From NCBI RefSeq assembly GCF_000938265.1, contig NZ_JYFC01000006.1:124001-188000 (forward strand): a stretch of 64,000 nt of DNA, given 5' to 3'. How positions within the stretch are numbered: position 1 is the stretch's first letter; each line of letters opens with the position of its first letter. Position numbers and translations under genes: made by a program. Positions 16,715 to 25,050 of this stretch are shown in pieces. The stretch comes from Agreia bicolorata (lineage in GTDB: Bacteria > Actinomycetota > Actinomycetes > Actinomycetales > Microbacteriaceae). The notes under the pieces are model-generated. The model saw only the letters and a program-made list of their open reading frames with translations. It was not told where the DNA came from and made no database searches.

Positions 16715-17374
16715 GTGACGAAACTTCGAGTGCACAACCTCGCCGTCTCGATTGACGGCTTCGCGACGGGTGAAGGCAGAACGTTCGAGACCCCGTTCGG
16801 CCATGCCGGTCAGCGGCTCATGACCTGGTTCTTTCCGACCCACTCTTTCGTGAGCATGACCGGGCACGATGCCGAAGCGGTCGGCGGCGGCACTCGAGGA
16901 GTCGACGACGCCTTCGCTGCTGCGAGCCAGGTAGGCATCGGCGCGGAGATCATGGGTCGGGGCAAGTTCGGGCCGCAGCTGGGGCCGTGGGAGGACGAGT
17001 CGTGGCGTGGCTGGTGGGGCGAGGAGCCTCCATTCCACACCCCTGTGGTCGTTCTCACACACCACGCCCGCCCCGACCTGCCGGTGGGCGAGACGACGTT
17101 CCTGTTCCGGGATGCGTCGCCGCGCGAGGCTCTGGATCTCGCGGCGGTCGAGGCCGACGGCCTCGATGTGCGCCTCGGCGGCGGACCCACCGTTGTGCGC
17201 GAATTCCTCGAGGCCGATCTGGTGGATCACCTGCACATCGTCGTCGTGCCGATCGTGCTCGGTCGAGGCGTTCGCCTCTGGGACGGCCTCGAGAATCTCG
17301 AGGAACGCTTCGACGTCGAGGTGACCGCGTCGCCGTCGGGCGTTGTGCACTACGTCTTCACCCGCAAACAGTAA
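16715..17374 (+). CDS. dihydrofolate reductase-fold (RibD C-terminal) protein
   Basis: A 219-residue protein of the RibD C-terminal/DHFR superfamily: N-terminal strand VHNLAVSIDGFATG, the EIMGRGKFG segment, GGGPTVVREFLEADLVDHLHIVVVPIVLGRGVRLW near the C-terminus, and a final strand VHYVFTRKQ. These enzymes use NAD(P)H, but the substrate of this branch is generally not known. It is preceded by a TAGATT box and followed by the PPK2 gene after only 10 bp, so the two are probably cotranscribed. Confidence 0.85.
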   Translation: MTKLRVHNLAVSIDGFATGEGRTFETPFGHAGQRLMTWFFPTHSFVSMTGHDAEAVGGGTRGVDDAFAAASQVGIGAEIMGRGKFGPQLGPWEDESWRGWWGEEPPFHTPVVVLTHHARPDLPVGETTFLFRDASPREALDLAAVEADGLDVRLGGGPTVVREFLEADLVDHLHIVVVPIVLGRGVRLWDGLENLEERFDVEVTASPSGVVHYVFTRKQ

Positions 17375-17384
17375 GGGAACGACC

Positions 17385-18245
17385 ATGGCCAAGAACGATG
17401 ACACCTTCTTCTCTAGCAGTGCCCGCGAGCTGCTTGCCGCGCGAGAGGGCTTCGTGCTCGCCGACCTCGACCCGGCAAGCACGCCGGGTGTGATGGCGTC
17501 GAAGAAGCAAGGCGAGAAAGCGCTCGCGGACGGGGCGCCCACCCTCGACGACCTCCAGATCAGACTGCACGCCAACAGCCTGTCGGGTGATAACCGCAGT
17601 GTGCTGCTGGTGCTGCAGGCCATGGATTCCGCGGGCAAGGGTGGCATCGTCAGCCACGTGATCGGCACGGTCGACCCCGAGGGCGTGGCGCACACGTCGT
17701 TCAAGAAGCCGACGCCTGAAGAGCTCAGCCACGACTTTCTCTGGCGCATCCGCAACGCCCTGCCGAAGGCCGGGCAGATCGGGGTGTTCGACCGTTCGCA
17801 CTACGAAGACGTGCTGATCGCGCGCGTGCGCGCTCTCGCGGCGCCCGAGGTGATCGAGCACCGTTACGAGCTCATCAACGAGTTCGAGCGACAGATCACC
17901 GAGTTGGGCACGACCATCGTCAAGGTCATGCTGCACATCAGCTCTGACGAGCAGAAGGCGCGTCTCGCAGCGCGCCTCGAGCGCGAGGACAAGCTGTGGA
18001 AGTACAACCCGGGCGACGTGGACGAGCGCCTGCTGTGGCCTGCGTATCAAGAGGCGTACCAGCTGGCCATCCAGAACACGTCGACCGAGATCGCGCCCTG
18101 GTTCGTGGTTCCCGCGAATCGCAAGTGGTACGCGCGCGCCGCTGTGCAGCAGCTGCTCATCGAGACGATGTCGGCGTTCGGCCAGGGCTGGCCTTCGCCC
18201 GACTACGACATCGAGATCGAGAAGGCGCGGCTCGCGGCCAGCTAA
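17385..18245 (+). CDS. polyphosphate kinase 2 family protein
   Basis: PPK2-family kinase, which moves phosphate between polyphosphate and nucleotides. The 286-residue protein has Walker A (VLQAMDSAGKGGIV), the lid and Walker B region (GVFDRSHYEDVLIARVRAL), and the conserved WKYNPGDVDER and PANRKWYARAAV blocks. Start ATG 17385 follows AAGGGA 7 bases upstream. Single-domain length and the QAMDSAGKGG loop suit the class that phosphorylates nucleoside mono- or diphosphates, but the class cannot be settled by eye. It is convergent with the gene at 18242, overlapping by 4 bp. Confidence 0.9.
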   Translation: MAKNDDTFFSSSARELLAAREGFVLADLDPASTPGVMASKKQGEKALADGAPTLDDLQIRLHANSLSGDNRSVLLVLQAMDSAGKGGIVSHVIGTVDPEGVAHTSFKKPTPEELSHDFLWRIRNALPKAGQIGVFDRSHYEDVLIARVRALAAPEVIEHRYELINEFERQITELGTTIVKVMLHISSDEQKARLAARLEREDKLWKYNPGDVDERLLWPAYQEAYQLAIQNTSTEIAPWFVVPANRKWYARAAVQQLLIETMSAFGQGWPSPDYDIEIEKARLAAS

Positions 18246-18991
18246 GACGCCGCGGACGGCTCCGCGGTCAGATCGAATCCGTCCCAGTAGACGGTGATCG
18301 ACGTCGTGCCGCTTGTCGTCATAAGGATTCCCGCTGACGTGAACTGGTCGGGCGTCGCGCAACTCGTTCCGGACGTTCCGGACGCGGTCTCTGCTGTGAT
18401 CACGCAGAAGCCGCCGGCCGTGTCTCTGGCCACGAAGACCTGCCAGCCGTCGACGCTGGAGTCGACGGCGCGCGTCGACGTGGGGTCGATGTCGTCAGGC
18501 AGCTGGGCGCGCACATCGCTGTCTTTCTGGGGTTCGTCGAACCAGTGCTCGGCCGAAGCCGCACTGCCCGAGCTCGTGCGGCCCACGGGCCCCGACGGCG
18601 CCGTAGCGACGGCGCCCGGACCAAGATCGACGTGGGCCTCTCCCGTCGCAGCAATGGAGCGCGGCAGCTCACTGAACCGCCCAGGGGTGCGATGGTCGGG
18701 CGACGAGAACAGGATCGCCCCGGCTGCCGCGAGCAGGGCAACGGCGGCCAGCGTGCCGCCGGCTCCGATCAGGCGCGACCGGATGCGATGGGCTCGGCGC
18801 TCGCGGGCATCCGCGGCATCAAAGGCGGCCCGTTGCAGAGCCTGCCGCTCGGCGGCCTCGTGCAGATCGAGCTCGTTCAACGCTCGCGCCGCGTCGGCTG
18901 CGCGAGCCTCGTCTTCGGGTGACGTGGTGCGCCCGTACGCAACTCGCTCGAGGGCCGCTCGCTCAGGCGGGGGAGACGACCGGGGTGGCAC
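18242..18991 (-). CDS. single-span membrane protein of unknown function
   Basis: A 249-residue protein. About 70 charged, mostly helical cytoplasmic residues are followed by one membrane span (about 74-95), then an extracytoplasmic part that contains two Cys (GFCVITAE and TSCATPD) which could pair. The layout resembles anti-sigma or septal anchor proteins but no motif confirms this. Start GTG 18991 is set by AGGAG at 19000-19004, which overlaps the menF stop codon, so it is translationally coupled to menF. The last 4 bp overlap the convergent PPK2 gene. Confidence 0.72.
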   Translation of the reverse strand: MPPRSSPPPERAALERVAYGRTTSPEDEARAADAARALNELDLHEAAERQALQRAAFDAADARERRAHRIRSRLIGAGGTLAAVALLAAAGAILFSSPDHRTPGRFSELPRSIAATGEAHVDLGPGAVATAPSGPVGRTSSGSAASAEHWFDEPQKDSDVRAQLPDDIDPTSTRAVDSSVDGWQVFVARDTAGGFCVITAETASGTSGTSCATPDQFTSAGILMTTSGTTSITVYWDGFDLTAEPSAAS

Positions 18992-19002
18992 GGCGCACGC
19001 TC

Positions 19003-20265
19003 CTAGCCGAACGCCTCGACGATGGGGCGGAACTTCATCTTCGTCTCGATGAGTTCTCGCTCGGGGTCGGACTCGGCCACGATGCCCGCGCCCGCGTAGG
19101 CCGTGATGTCGCCGTTCTCGGCGATCTGGGCGCAGCGTAACGCCACGGCCCACTCGCCGTCGCCATCCGCACCGACCCACCCGACTGGCCCGGCGTAGCG
19201 GCCCCGATCGAACGGCTCGAGCTCGTCGATGACGGCCAGCGCGGTGGCTGTGGGTGCACCGGCGACGGCGGCCGTCGGGTGCAGGGCGGCGATGAGATCG
19301 AGCGATGTCGAGCCATCAGACAGGATGCCTTCGGCGTCACTCGCGAGATGCCACAGATTGGGCAGCTTGAGCGTGAAAGGAATCTCCGAGGTGATGAGGG
19401 TGCGCGTGTGCGGCTGCAGCGACTGCACAACGCTGGCGACGGCGAAGCGGTGCTCGTCGAGGTCTTTCGAGCTCGTGGCGAGCGAGATCGCGGCGTCGTG
19501 GTCGGCTTCGGCGTCGCGGCCACGAGAGATCGTGCCGGCGAGCACTCGGGCGCTGACCGTTCCGTGGTCGACGCGCACGAGCGTCTCGGGGCTCGACCCG
19601 ATGAGCCCGTCGACAGCGAAGGTCCAGCAGTCGGGGTAGCCCAGCGCCAGATCGGTGAGGGTGCGTCTCAGATCGGCTTCGGCGGGCAGGTGGCCCACGA
19701 GATCGCGGGCGAGCACCACCTTGTTCAACTCTCCTGCAGCGATGCGCGAGACGGCTGCCTCGACCGACGCACGGTAGTCGTCGGGCTTCACCTGTCCGGG
19801 CAGCAACGAGAGCCGGTACTCGGCACCGAGGGGGCGGGCGGCAGGCATGGGAAGGGGAGGTGCGAGCGGGACACCGGACTCGGAGAGTGCGGTGATGCGG
19901 GTGATCCAGTAGACGCCCGCGCGCTTGCCGATGACGATCTCGGGAACGATGAGGGTCGAGATGAGCCCGGAGGTAGCCGAGAACGCGAAGGCGCCGAACG
20001 CCACGAGCCCTGTGCCGGGAGCCTGCAACGGGTCGGTCACCCGTGCGAGCCGTGCGACCTCTCTCCACGTCTCGCAGGCGTCGACGAATCGGTTCTCGCC
20101 CGAGAACTCGAGCCGCAGGGCCTCGCCCGCGCCCGCCATGCCCTCGCCCTTGCGCATCCAGAGCAGCGGATGCCGCGAATCGAGCAGTGGCACCAGAAGT
20201 CGGATGTCGTCGACGCGGGTGGTCTCGACGACCAGCCGGGGCAGAGTTCGTGACGTTTCGCTCAC
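19003..20265 (-). CDS. menF: isochorismate synthase
   Basis: Chorismate-binding enzyme that commits chorismate to menaquinone. The 420-residue protein has the catalytic core: AGELNKVVLARDL, the DCWTFAVDGLIGSSPETLVRV stretch with Ser-Pro-Glu-Thr, LAGTISRG, the SSKDLDEHRFAV helix, ALHPTAAVAGAPT and YAGPVGWV, ending with YAGAGIVAESDPERELIETKMK. Isochorismate rather than salicylate or anthranilate synthesis is inferred from the neighbouring men genes. Start GTG 20265 has TAGGCT (20272-20277) 6 bases upstream. The downstream membrane protein gene begins 11 bp after its stop. Confidence 0.93.
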   Translation of the reverse strand: MSETSRTLPRLVVETTRVDDIRLLVPLLDSRHPLLWMRKGEGMAGAGEALRLEFSGENRFVDACETWREVARLARVTDPLQAPGTGLVAFGAFAFSATSGLISTLIVPEIVIGKRAGVYWITRITALSESGVPLAPPLPMPAARPLGAEYRLSLLPGQVKPDDYRASVEAAVSRIAAGELNKVVLARDLVGHLPAEADLRRTLTDLALGYPDCWTFAVDGLIGSSPETLVRVDHGTVSARVLAGTISRGRDAEADHDAAISLATSSKDLDEHRFAVASVVQSLQPHTRTLITSEIPFTLKLPNLWHLASDAEGILSDGSTSLDLIAALHPTAAVAGAPTATALAVIDELEPFDRGRYAGPVGWVGADGDGEWAVALRCAQIAENGDITAYAGAGIVAESDPERELIETKMKFRPIVEAFG

Positions 20266-20271
20266 TGGTTC

Positions 20272-20277
20272 AGCCTA
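20272..20277 (-). promoter_or_regulatory. -10 like TAGGCT of menF
   Basis: Ends 6 bases before GTG 20265 on the minus strand. The hipB promoter region begins directly behind it. Confidence 0.55.
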
Positions 20278-20339
20278 GTTCGGCCCAGCGGTAACGAGGG
20301 TCGAGGAGTTTTTTGCATTCCGGCTCGACCCAGGCGCTT

Positions 20340-20387
20340 TTAGATACAATAAAGTAATTCATAAGGGTGCTTAGACTCAATATAAGG
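20340..20387 (+). promoter_or_regulatory. hipB promoter region with direct repeat operator
   Basis: An AT-rich patch, unlike its surroundings. TTAGATACAATAAAG (20340-20354) and TTAGACTCAATATAAG (20371-20386) are similar direct repeats 31 bases apart, about three helical turns. The first contains the -10 like TACAAT (20345-20350). This suits autorepression by the HipB-like product. AAGGAG (20384-20389) is the ribosome binding site. Confidence 0.55.
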
Positions 20388-20396
20388 AGTTTTCAC

Positions 20397-20738
20397 ATGG
20401 CGAAACGCACTGTGCCGCTGCGACCGCATGTGCAGGACGCGCTATCCATCTGGGGGCAACTCATCAGGCAGGGTCGAGGCGAACGGGCATGGACTGCCAA
20501 AGACCTCGCTGGGCGGGCGAACGTCTCGGAGCGGACAGTGCTCTCGGCCGAGGCTGGCAACTCCGGAACGGCAGTCGGCACGATGATAGACCTCGCAGAT
20601 CTGGTTGGTGTCCACCTCTTCGGAATCGAAGACCGCTCCGAAATGGCGATTCGTCGACGGCGCGGCGAGGAGATGCTGGCACTGCTTCCAAGCCGTGTTC
20701 GTCGGTCACGGGGCAGAGGCAGTGATGACGATTTCTGA
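20397..20738 (+). CDS. HipB-like helix-turn-helix antitoxin
   Basis: A 113-residue Xre-type DNA-binding protein: WTAKDLAGRANVSERTVLSAEAG is the helix-turn-helix, followed by GTMIDLADLVGVHLFGI. The Arg-rich tail RRRRGEEMLALLPSRVRRSRGRG may contact the toxin. Start ATG 20397 sits 7 bases behind AAGGAG. Its end overlaps the hipA start by 14 bp. In this family the protein binds HipA and represses the operon. Confidence 0.82.
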   Translation: MAKRTVPLRPHVQDALSIWGQLIRQGRGERAWTAKDLAGRANVSERTVLSAEAGNSGTAVGTMIDLADLVGVHLFGIEDRSEMAIRRRRGEEMLALLPSRVRRSRGRGSDDDF

Positions 20739-21969
20739 TGAGCTGTATGTGTGGACCTGGCTGCCCGGCCACACCGAGCCCGTCCTCGCCGGAAGAGTGA
20801 ATCAGGCGGGACCACTTGTCACGTTCATATACGCGCTGAGGTACCGGAGTCGGCCGGATGCCATCAGCCTGTTCGCCCCAGAGCTGCCGCTTCGGCCGGG
20901 CGTACAGGAGCCTGCGGACGGGTTGAGGATCGCCGGCGTTCTAAGGGATGGGAGTCCAGACCGATGGGGCCGCGGAGTCATCGAGCGTCGGCGGGGTGTT
21001 GTGCCGAACTCTCTCAGCGAAATCGACTACATGCTGAGCTCGAGTTCGAATCGCTTCGGAGCGTTGGACTTTCAGGTCGATCGTGAGAGCTACACGCCTC
21101 GCGACGAGTCGGCCACTCTCGATGAACTGCATCGAGCGGCCATGATCCTCGATGAAGGCGGAGAGCTCTCGTCGGCGCTCGATGTGGCTCTGCTTCACGG
21201 TACGAGCCTTGGGGGCGCGCGTCCGAAGGCGACGCTGACTGACGACGACGGAACCGAGTGGCTCGCCAAGTTCTCGTCGTCGGATGATCGAACGTTCTCG
21301 GTGGTGAACGCCGAGGCCGCGATGCTCGCGCTCGCGCGCATGGCCGGTATGAACGTGCCCGACAGCAAGGTCGTCTCATCCCTCGGCAAGGATGTTCTCC
21401 TTGTCGAAAGGTTCGACCGAGACGGCGCAGGCGGACGGCGCCACGTGGTTTCCGGTCTGACAATGGCCCAGACCGACGAGATGTACGCCCGTTATGTGTC
21501 CTACCCGCAAATCCTTGATGTGCTCCGTCTATACGCAAAGGACGCAACGTTGCCGGGGCCAGAGTTGTTCAGGCGTATCGCCTTGAACATCGCTATCAGT
21601 AACAACGACGACCATGCCCGGAATCATGCGGCTTTCTGGGATGGAACACACCTGGAACTGACTCCGTTGTATGACCTCGCTCCTGGGCAGAGGTCTGGCG
21701 ACACATTCACGCAGGCGATGCCGTACGGCCGAGGGGAGCGCGGAGCCAAAGTCTCCAACTTCGCCGCGCTCTTGCGGGAGTCGGAGACCTACGGACTCAG
21801 CGCCGCCGACGGCCGAGAAATCATAGATTGCCTTGTGTCGGGCATTCGTGAGAACTGGGATGCAGCGGCCGAGGTTGCGCGTCTGACCGCAGCAGACAAG
21901 AAGAAGCTACGCGATAGGCAGGTACTGCCGAGGGCCGCGTTCTTCGACTACGAACCGAAGCTCCTGTGA
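20725..21969 (+). CDS. HipA-like Ser/Thr kinase toxin
   Basis: A 414-residue HipA-family kinase. Recognisable parts are the N-terminal subdomain (GRVNQAGPLVTFIY..LR), the Gly-rich GTSLGGARPKATL loop with the conserved Lys, AKFSSSDD with the ATP-binding Lys, and the catalytic NNDDHARNHAAFWDG and YDLAPGQRS metal-binding segment. All key residues appear present. HipA kinases phosphorylate aminoacyl-tRNA synthetases such as GltX, which causes dormancy; the target here is unknown. The start codon lies inside hipB, and the stop TGA overlaps the GTG of the WYL regulator. ATG 20725 was preferred to GTG 20722. Confidence 0.88.
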   Translation: MTISDELYVWTWLPGHTEPVLAGRVNQAGPLVTFIYALRYRSRPDAISLFAPELPLRPGVQEPADGLRIAGVLRDGSPDRWGRGVIERRRGVVPNSLSEIDYMLSSSSNRFGALDFQVDRESYTPRDESATLDELHRAAMILDEGGELSSALDVALLHGTSLGGARPKATLTDDDGTEWLAKFSSSDDRTFSVVNAEAAMLALARMAGMNVPDSKVVSSLGKDVLLVERFDRDGAGGRRHVVSGLTMAQTDEMYARYVSYPQILDVLRLYAKDATLPGPELFRRIALNIAISNNDDHARNHAAFWDGTHLELTPLYDLAPGQRSGDTFTQAMPYGRGERGAKVSNFAALLRESETYGLSAADGREIIDCLVSGIRENWDAAAEVARLTAADKKKLRDRQVLPRAAFFDYEPKLL

Positions 21970-22673
21970 ACCGTACCGACCGTCTCTACGCACTTGTCGA
22001 GGAGCTTCGCGCGGTCGCACCACGACCGAGGAGTGCCCGCTGGCTCGCCCAACGGTTCGAGGTCAGTTCTCGAACCATTGAACGAGACCTGTCGGCGCTT
22101 CAGCAGAGCGGTGTGCCCATCTGGGCTGAACCGGGTCGCACCGGAGGCTACTGCCTTGACGCGTCGCACACTCTTGCGCCACTCGGCCTCACCGTCGACG
22201 AAGCGCTCGCCGTCACGATCTCGCTCGAGATGCTTGCGACGAGCCCCTTTCGTGACGCGGCGAGGTCGGCGCTGCGCAAAGTGGTTGCCGTTATGAACGA
22301 CCGACACCTCGCGGAGACCGTCGAACTGGCGGCACGAGTGCTTCTTCTGACGGATGGACCCGTGGCTGAGTCGCCCGTCGATCTTGCGGCCGCCCTCCGC
22401 GCAGGGCACGTGCTTCGCATTGCCTATGCAGACAAGGCGGGTACGCGCACAACTCGCGACATCGAACCGATGGGCTGTGTCGCACGCGGTCAGCATTGGT
22501 ATCTCGTCGCCTGGTGCCGTGATCGCGAGGGCATTCGAGCCTTTCGCGGAGACCGGATTGTGAGCGCAGAAGCTACCGGCGAGATTCCGGTCCGACGCGC
22601 CCTCCGCGTCGAGGACCTCGACGTCTCATTCGGTGAACTGCGCACCATCACGACGAATGAAGCGAACCTCTAA
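21966..22673 (+). CDS. WYL-domain transcriptional regulator
   Basis: A 235-residue YafY-type regulator. The N-terminal winged helix (RTDRLYALVEELRAV.., SSRTIERDLSALQQSGVPI) is followed by the GRTGGYCLD linker and a WYL-like domain (RDIEPMGCVARGQHWYLVAWCRDREGIRAFRGDRI). GTG 21966 overlaps the hipA stop (GTGA), an arrangement showing cotranslation. A WYL regulator behind a HipBA pair is not the standard two-gene layout; it more often partners a VOC gene such as the one downstream. Confidence 0.88.
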   Translation: MNRTDRLYALVEELRAVAPRPRSARWLAQRFEVSSRTIERDLSALQQSGVPIWAEPGRTGGYCLDASHTLAPLGLTVDEALAVTISLEMLATSPFRDAARSALRKVVAVMNDRHLAETVELAARVLLLTDGPVAESPVDLAAALRAGHVLRIAYADKAGTRTTRDIEPMGCVARGQHWYLVAWCRDREGIRAFRGDRIVSAEATGEIPVRRALRVEDLDVSFGELRTITTNEANL

Positions 22674-22748
22674 ACACCGACAGGACGGTGTCGCCGAGGA
22701 GCACCAGCATGGAGACGTCGAGCCGACCGGCGCGACGGAAAGGCCATC

Positions 22749-23123
22749 ATGAACCTCGCATCCATTCGCATCATCACCGACGACGTCGACCGTCTCGTCG
22801 AATTCTACGAGACCGTCACGGGCGCGACCGCCGCTCGGCCGGCGCCCGTGTTCGCCGAATTCCGAACCGAGACGGGCACGTTCGCCATCGCGAGCAGCGC
22901 GACCGTCGCCATGCTCGAAGACAGCGCCCCGAAACCCGGACCCGACGGCTCGATCATCGTCGAGTTCATGGTCACCGACGTCGACGCGGAATTCGACCGG
23001 CTTCGAGGCGTGATCGACGACCTTGTGCTCGCGCCGACGACGATGCCGTGGGGCAATCGTTCGACGCTGTTCCGCGATCCGGACGGAAACCTCGTTAACC
23101 TGTTCTCGCGGCCGATCGCCTGA
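22749..23123 (+). CDS. VOC (glyoxalase/bleomycin resistance) family protein
   Basis: A 124-residue two-module VOC protein: LASIRIITDDVDRLVEFYETVTG, a middle strand with FAIASSATVAM, IIVEFMVTDVDAEFDRL, and the final metal-side segment FRDPDGNLVNLFSRP. ATG 22749 follows GGAAAGG. It lies 75 bp behind the WYL regulator. Pairs of YafY-type regulator and VOC protein recur in actinobacteria, so this may be its target. Substrate unknown. Confidence 0.85.
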   Translation: MNLASIRIITDDVDRLVEFYETVTGATAARPAPVFAEFRTETGTFAIASSATVAMLEDSAPKPGPDGSIIVEFMVTDVDAEFDRLRGVIDDLVLAPTTMPWGNRSTLFRDPDGNLVNLFSRPIA

Positions 23124-23180
23124 ACTCGAGGTCCGCGCTGCACAGCTGGTCAATCCCAGCCGCCATGCGGGCAGCGCAAC

Positions 23181-23186
23181 TACACT
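23181..23186 (+). promoter_or_regulatory. -10 like TACACT of menG
   Basis: Ends 6 bases before GTG 23193. Confidence 0.6.
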
Positions 23187-23192
23187 GGACGA

Positions 23193-23906
23193 GTGAATAA
23201 GGCAGACCTTACTAAAAAGCCCCAGGCGGTCTCCGCGATGTTCGACCAGGTCTCCACGCACTACGACCGCACGAACGCGGTTCTCTCTGTGGGCAACGAC
23301 CAGCTGTGGCGCGCGGCCACGGTGCGTGCCGTCGACCCCCGGCCCGGCGATCGCATCCTCGACCTCGCCGCGGGAACGGGAACATCGAGCGCCGCGCTGG
23401 CCGCAAAGGGCGCCCACGTGGTCGCCGCCGACTTCTCGCCCGGCATGATCGAGGTCGGCAAGCGCCAGCAGGCGGGCAACCGCAACGTCGAATTCGTGCA
23501 GGCCGATGGCATGGATCTGCCGTTCGCCGATGACGAGTTCGATGCCGTCACGATCTCGTTCGGGCTGCGCAACATCGTCGACCCTCACGTGGCGTTGAAA
23601 GAGCTGTACCGGGTCACCAAGCCGGGCGGTCGCATCGTCATCTGCGAGTTCTCGAAGCCTCCGGCCAAGCTTGTGCGCACCGGCTATTTCACGTACCTCA
23701 ACAAGGTCATGCCCACCCTCGTGAAGCTTGCCTCGTCGAACGCCGAGGCCTACGACTACCTCGGCGATTCGATCAAGGCCTGGCCAGACCAGAAAACCCT
23801 GGCCGAATGGATGCGCGTGGCCGGGTTCTCGAGGGTCGCGTACAAGAACCTGAGCCTCGGCATCGTCGCCCTGCATCGGGGCATCAAGCCCCGCACGGGT
23901 CAGTAG
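23193..23906 (+). CDS. menG: demethylmenaquinone methyltransferase
   Basis: SAM-dependent UbiE/MenG enzyme for the last step to menaquinone. The 237-residue protein shows AMFDQVSTHYDRTNAVLSVG near the start, the SAM motif LDLAAGTGTSSAAL, ADFSPGMIEVG, and the UbiE signatures ISFGLRNIVD and NLSLGIVALHRG. Start is GTG 23193, with TACACT upstream and no ribosome binding site. The polyprenyl diphosphate synthase gene follows after 9 bp. Confidence 0.95.
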   Translation: MNKADLTKKPQAVSAMFDQVSTHYDRTNAVLSVGNDQLWRAATVRAVDPRPGDRILDLAAGTGTSSAALAAKGAHVVAADFSPGMIEVGKRQQAGNRNVEFVQADGMDLPFADDEFDAVTISFGLRNIVDPHVALKELYRVTKPGGRIVICEFSKPPAKLVRTGYFTYLNKVMPTLVKLASSNAEAYDYLGDSIKAWPDQKTLAEWMRVAGFSRVAYKNLSLGIVALHRGIKPRTGQ

Positions 23907-23909
23907 GCT
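23904..23909 (+). promoter_or_regulatory. -10 like TAGGCT overlapping the menG stop
   Basis: Ends 6 bases before GTG 23916. Its first three bases are the menG stop codon TAG, so the prenyl synthase may have its own leaderless start besides readthrough from menG. Confidence 0.45.
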
Positions 23910-23915
23910 GAACCC

Positions 23916-25034
23916 GTGACCCCGAAAACACCCGTTGCAGGCACGCGCGCGCCCGCAGGCAAGGCCCGGCGCACCCAGAGCCTCTCGTCGTCGCTCAATC
24001 TGCACGACCGCCTCTTCTCGACCAGTCGCGACCGCGAGGTGGCGCGCGCCGTCGACGACGGCATCGAGCGCCTCGAAGCGAGGCTGTTCGCCGAGGTCAA
24101 GTTCAGCGACGAGCTCGCCGATGTGGCTGCACGCTACCTGCTCGAGGCCGGCGGCAAGCGAGTGCGGCCCATTCTGGCCATGCTCACGGCTCAGCTCGGC
24201 GACGGCGTGACCGATGAGGTCATCATGGCCGGCGCATCCATCGAGCTCACCCACCTCGCTTCGCTCTACCACGACGATGTTATGGACTCGGCTCCCGTGA
24301 GGCGCGGGGTTCCGACGGCGCAGAACGTATGGGGCAACTCCATCGCGATTCTCGTGGGCGATCTGCTCTTCGCACGCGCATCGAAACTGCTCTCCATTCT
24401 GGGAGAGCGCGCGATCCAGCTTCAGGCCGACACCTTCGAGCGTTTGTGTCTGGGCCAGCTGCGCGAGACGATCGGCCCCAAAGACAACGAGAACCCCATC
24501 GAGCACTACCTGCAGGTGCTGAGCGACAAGACGGGGTCACTCATCGCCGCTTCGGCCCAGATGGGTGTGATCTTCTCGAACGCCCCCACCGAGTACGAGC
24601 AGCCCGTGATCGAGTTCGGCGAGAAGATCGGCGTCGCGTTCCAGCTCATCGACGACGTGCTCGACATGTCGCCGCCCGTCGAAGACGGCACCACGCAGCC
24701 CACGGGCAAGAAGGCCGGAACCGACGTGCGCGCGGGCGTGGTCACGCTTCCCGTTCTCTACCTGCGCAAGCGCGCCAAGCGCAGCGCGGAGGCCGCGGCC
24801 CTGCTCAAGCGCATCGATGCGGTCGCCACGGCGAAGCCCGGCGACAAGGTCGACGAGGCCGCCGTCGATGCCGTGATCGCCGAATTGCGCGCGCATCCGG
24901 TGACCAAGGCCACGATCGACGAGGCCCACGGTTGGGCCCGCGGCGCCGTCGATGCTCTCGCTCCTCTTCCAGACGGAACTGTCAAGAAGACCCTCACCCG
25001 ATTCGCCGACACTGTGGTGGATCGAACAAATTAA
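23916..25034 (+). CDS. long-chain polyprenyl diphosphate synthase
   Basis: Trans-prenyltransferase that builds the menaquinone side chain from IPP. The 372-residue protein has both Asp-rich motifs, LYHDDVMDSA and LIDDVLDMS, plus GGKRVRPILA and the Lys in VLSDKTGSL. The residue at position -5 before the first Asp-rich motif is Ser, and small residues there usually allow long products, which fits a hepta- to deca-prenyl chain. Start is GTG 23916; about 40 N-terminal residues look disordered. Lies directly behind menG and supplies MenA. Confidence 0.92.
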   Translation: MTPKTPVAGTRAPAGKARRTQSLSSSLNLHDRLFSTSRDREVARAVDDGIERLEARLFAEVKFSDELADVAARYLLEAGGKRVRPILAMLTAQLGDGVTDEVIMAGASIELTHLASLYHDDVMDSAPVRRGVPTAQNVWGNSIAILVGDLLFARASKLLSILGERAIQLQADTFERLCLGQLRETIGPKDNENPIEHYLQVLSDKTGSLIAASAQMGVIFSNAPTEYEQPVIEFGEKIGVAFQLIDDVLDMSPPVEDGTTQPTGKKAGTDVRAGVVTLPVLYLRKRAKRSAEAAALLKRIDAVATAKPGDKVDEAAVDAVIAELRAHPVTKATIDEAHGWARGAVDALAPLPDGTVKKTLTRFADTVVDRTN

Positions 25035-25050
25035 GGAAACACCTCCCTCC

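Noticed and set aside
14615-17755. A very long open frame (about 1046 codons) on the minus strand
   Set aside because: It lies antisense to PLDc_N, menD, the DHFR-fold gene and part of the PPK2 gene, all of which are recognisable. Its translation is His/Arg/Asp-rich with no domain, as expected for a shadow frame in high-GC DNA.
22626-24506. 626-codon frame on the minus strand
   Set aside because: Antisense to the VOC, menG and prenyl synthase genes; low-complexity translation without motifs.
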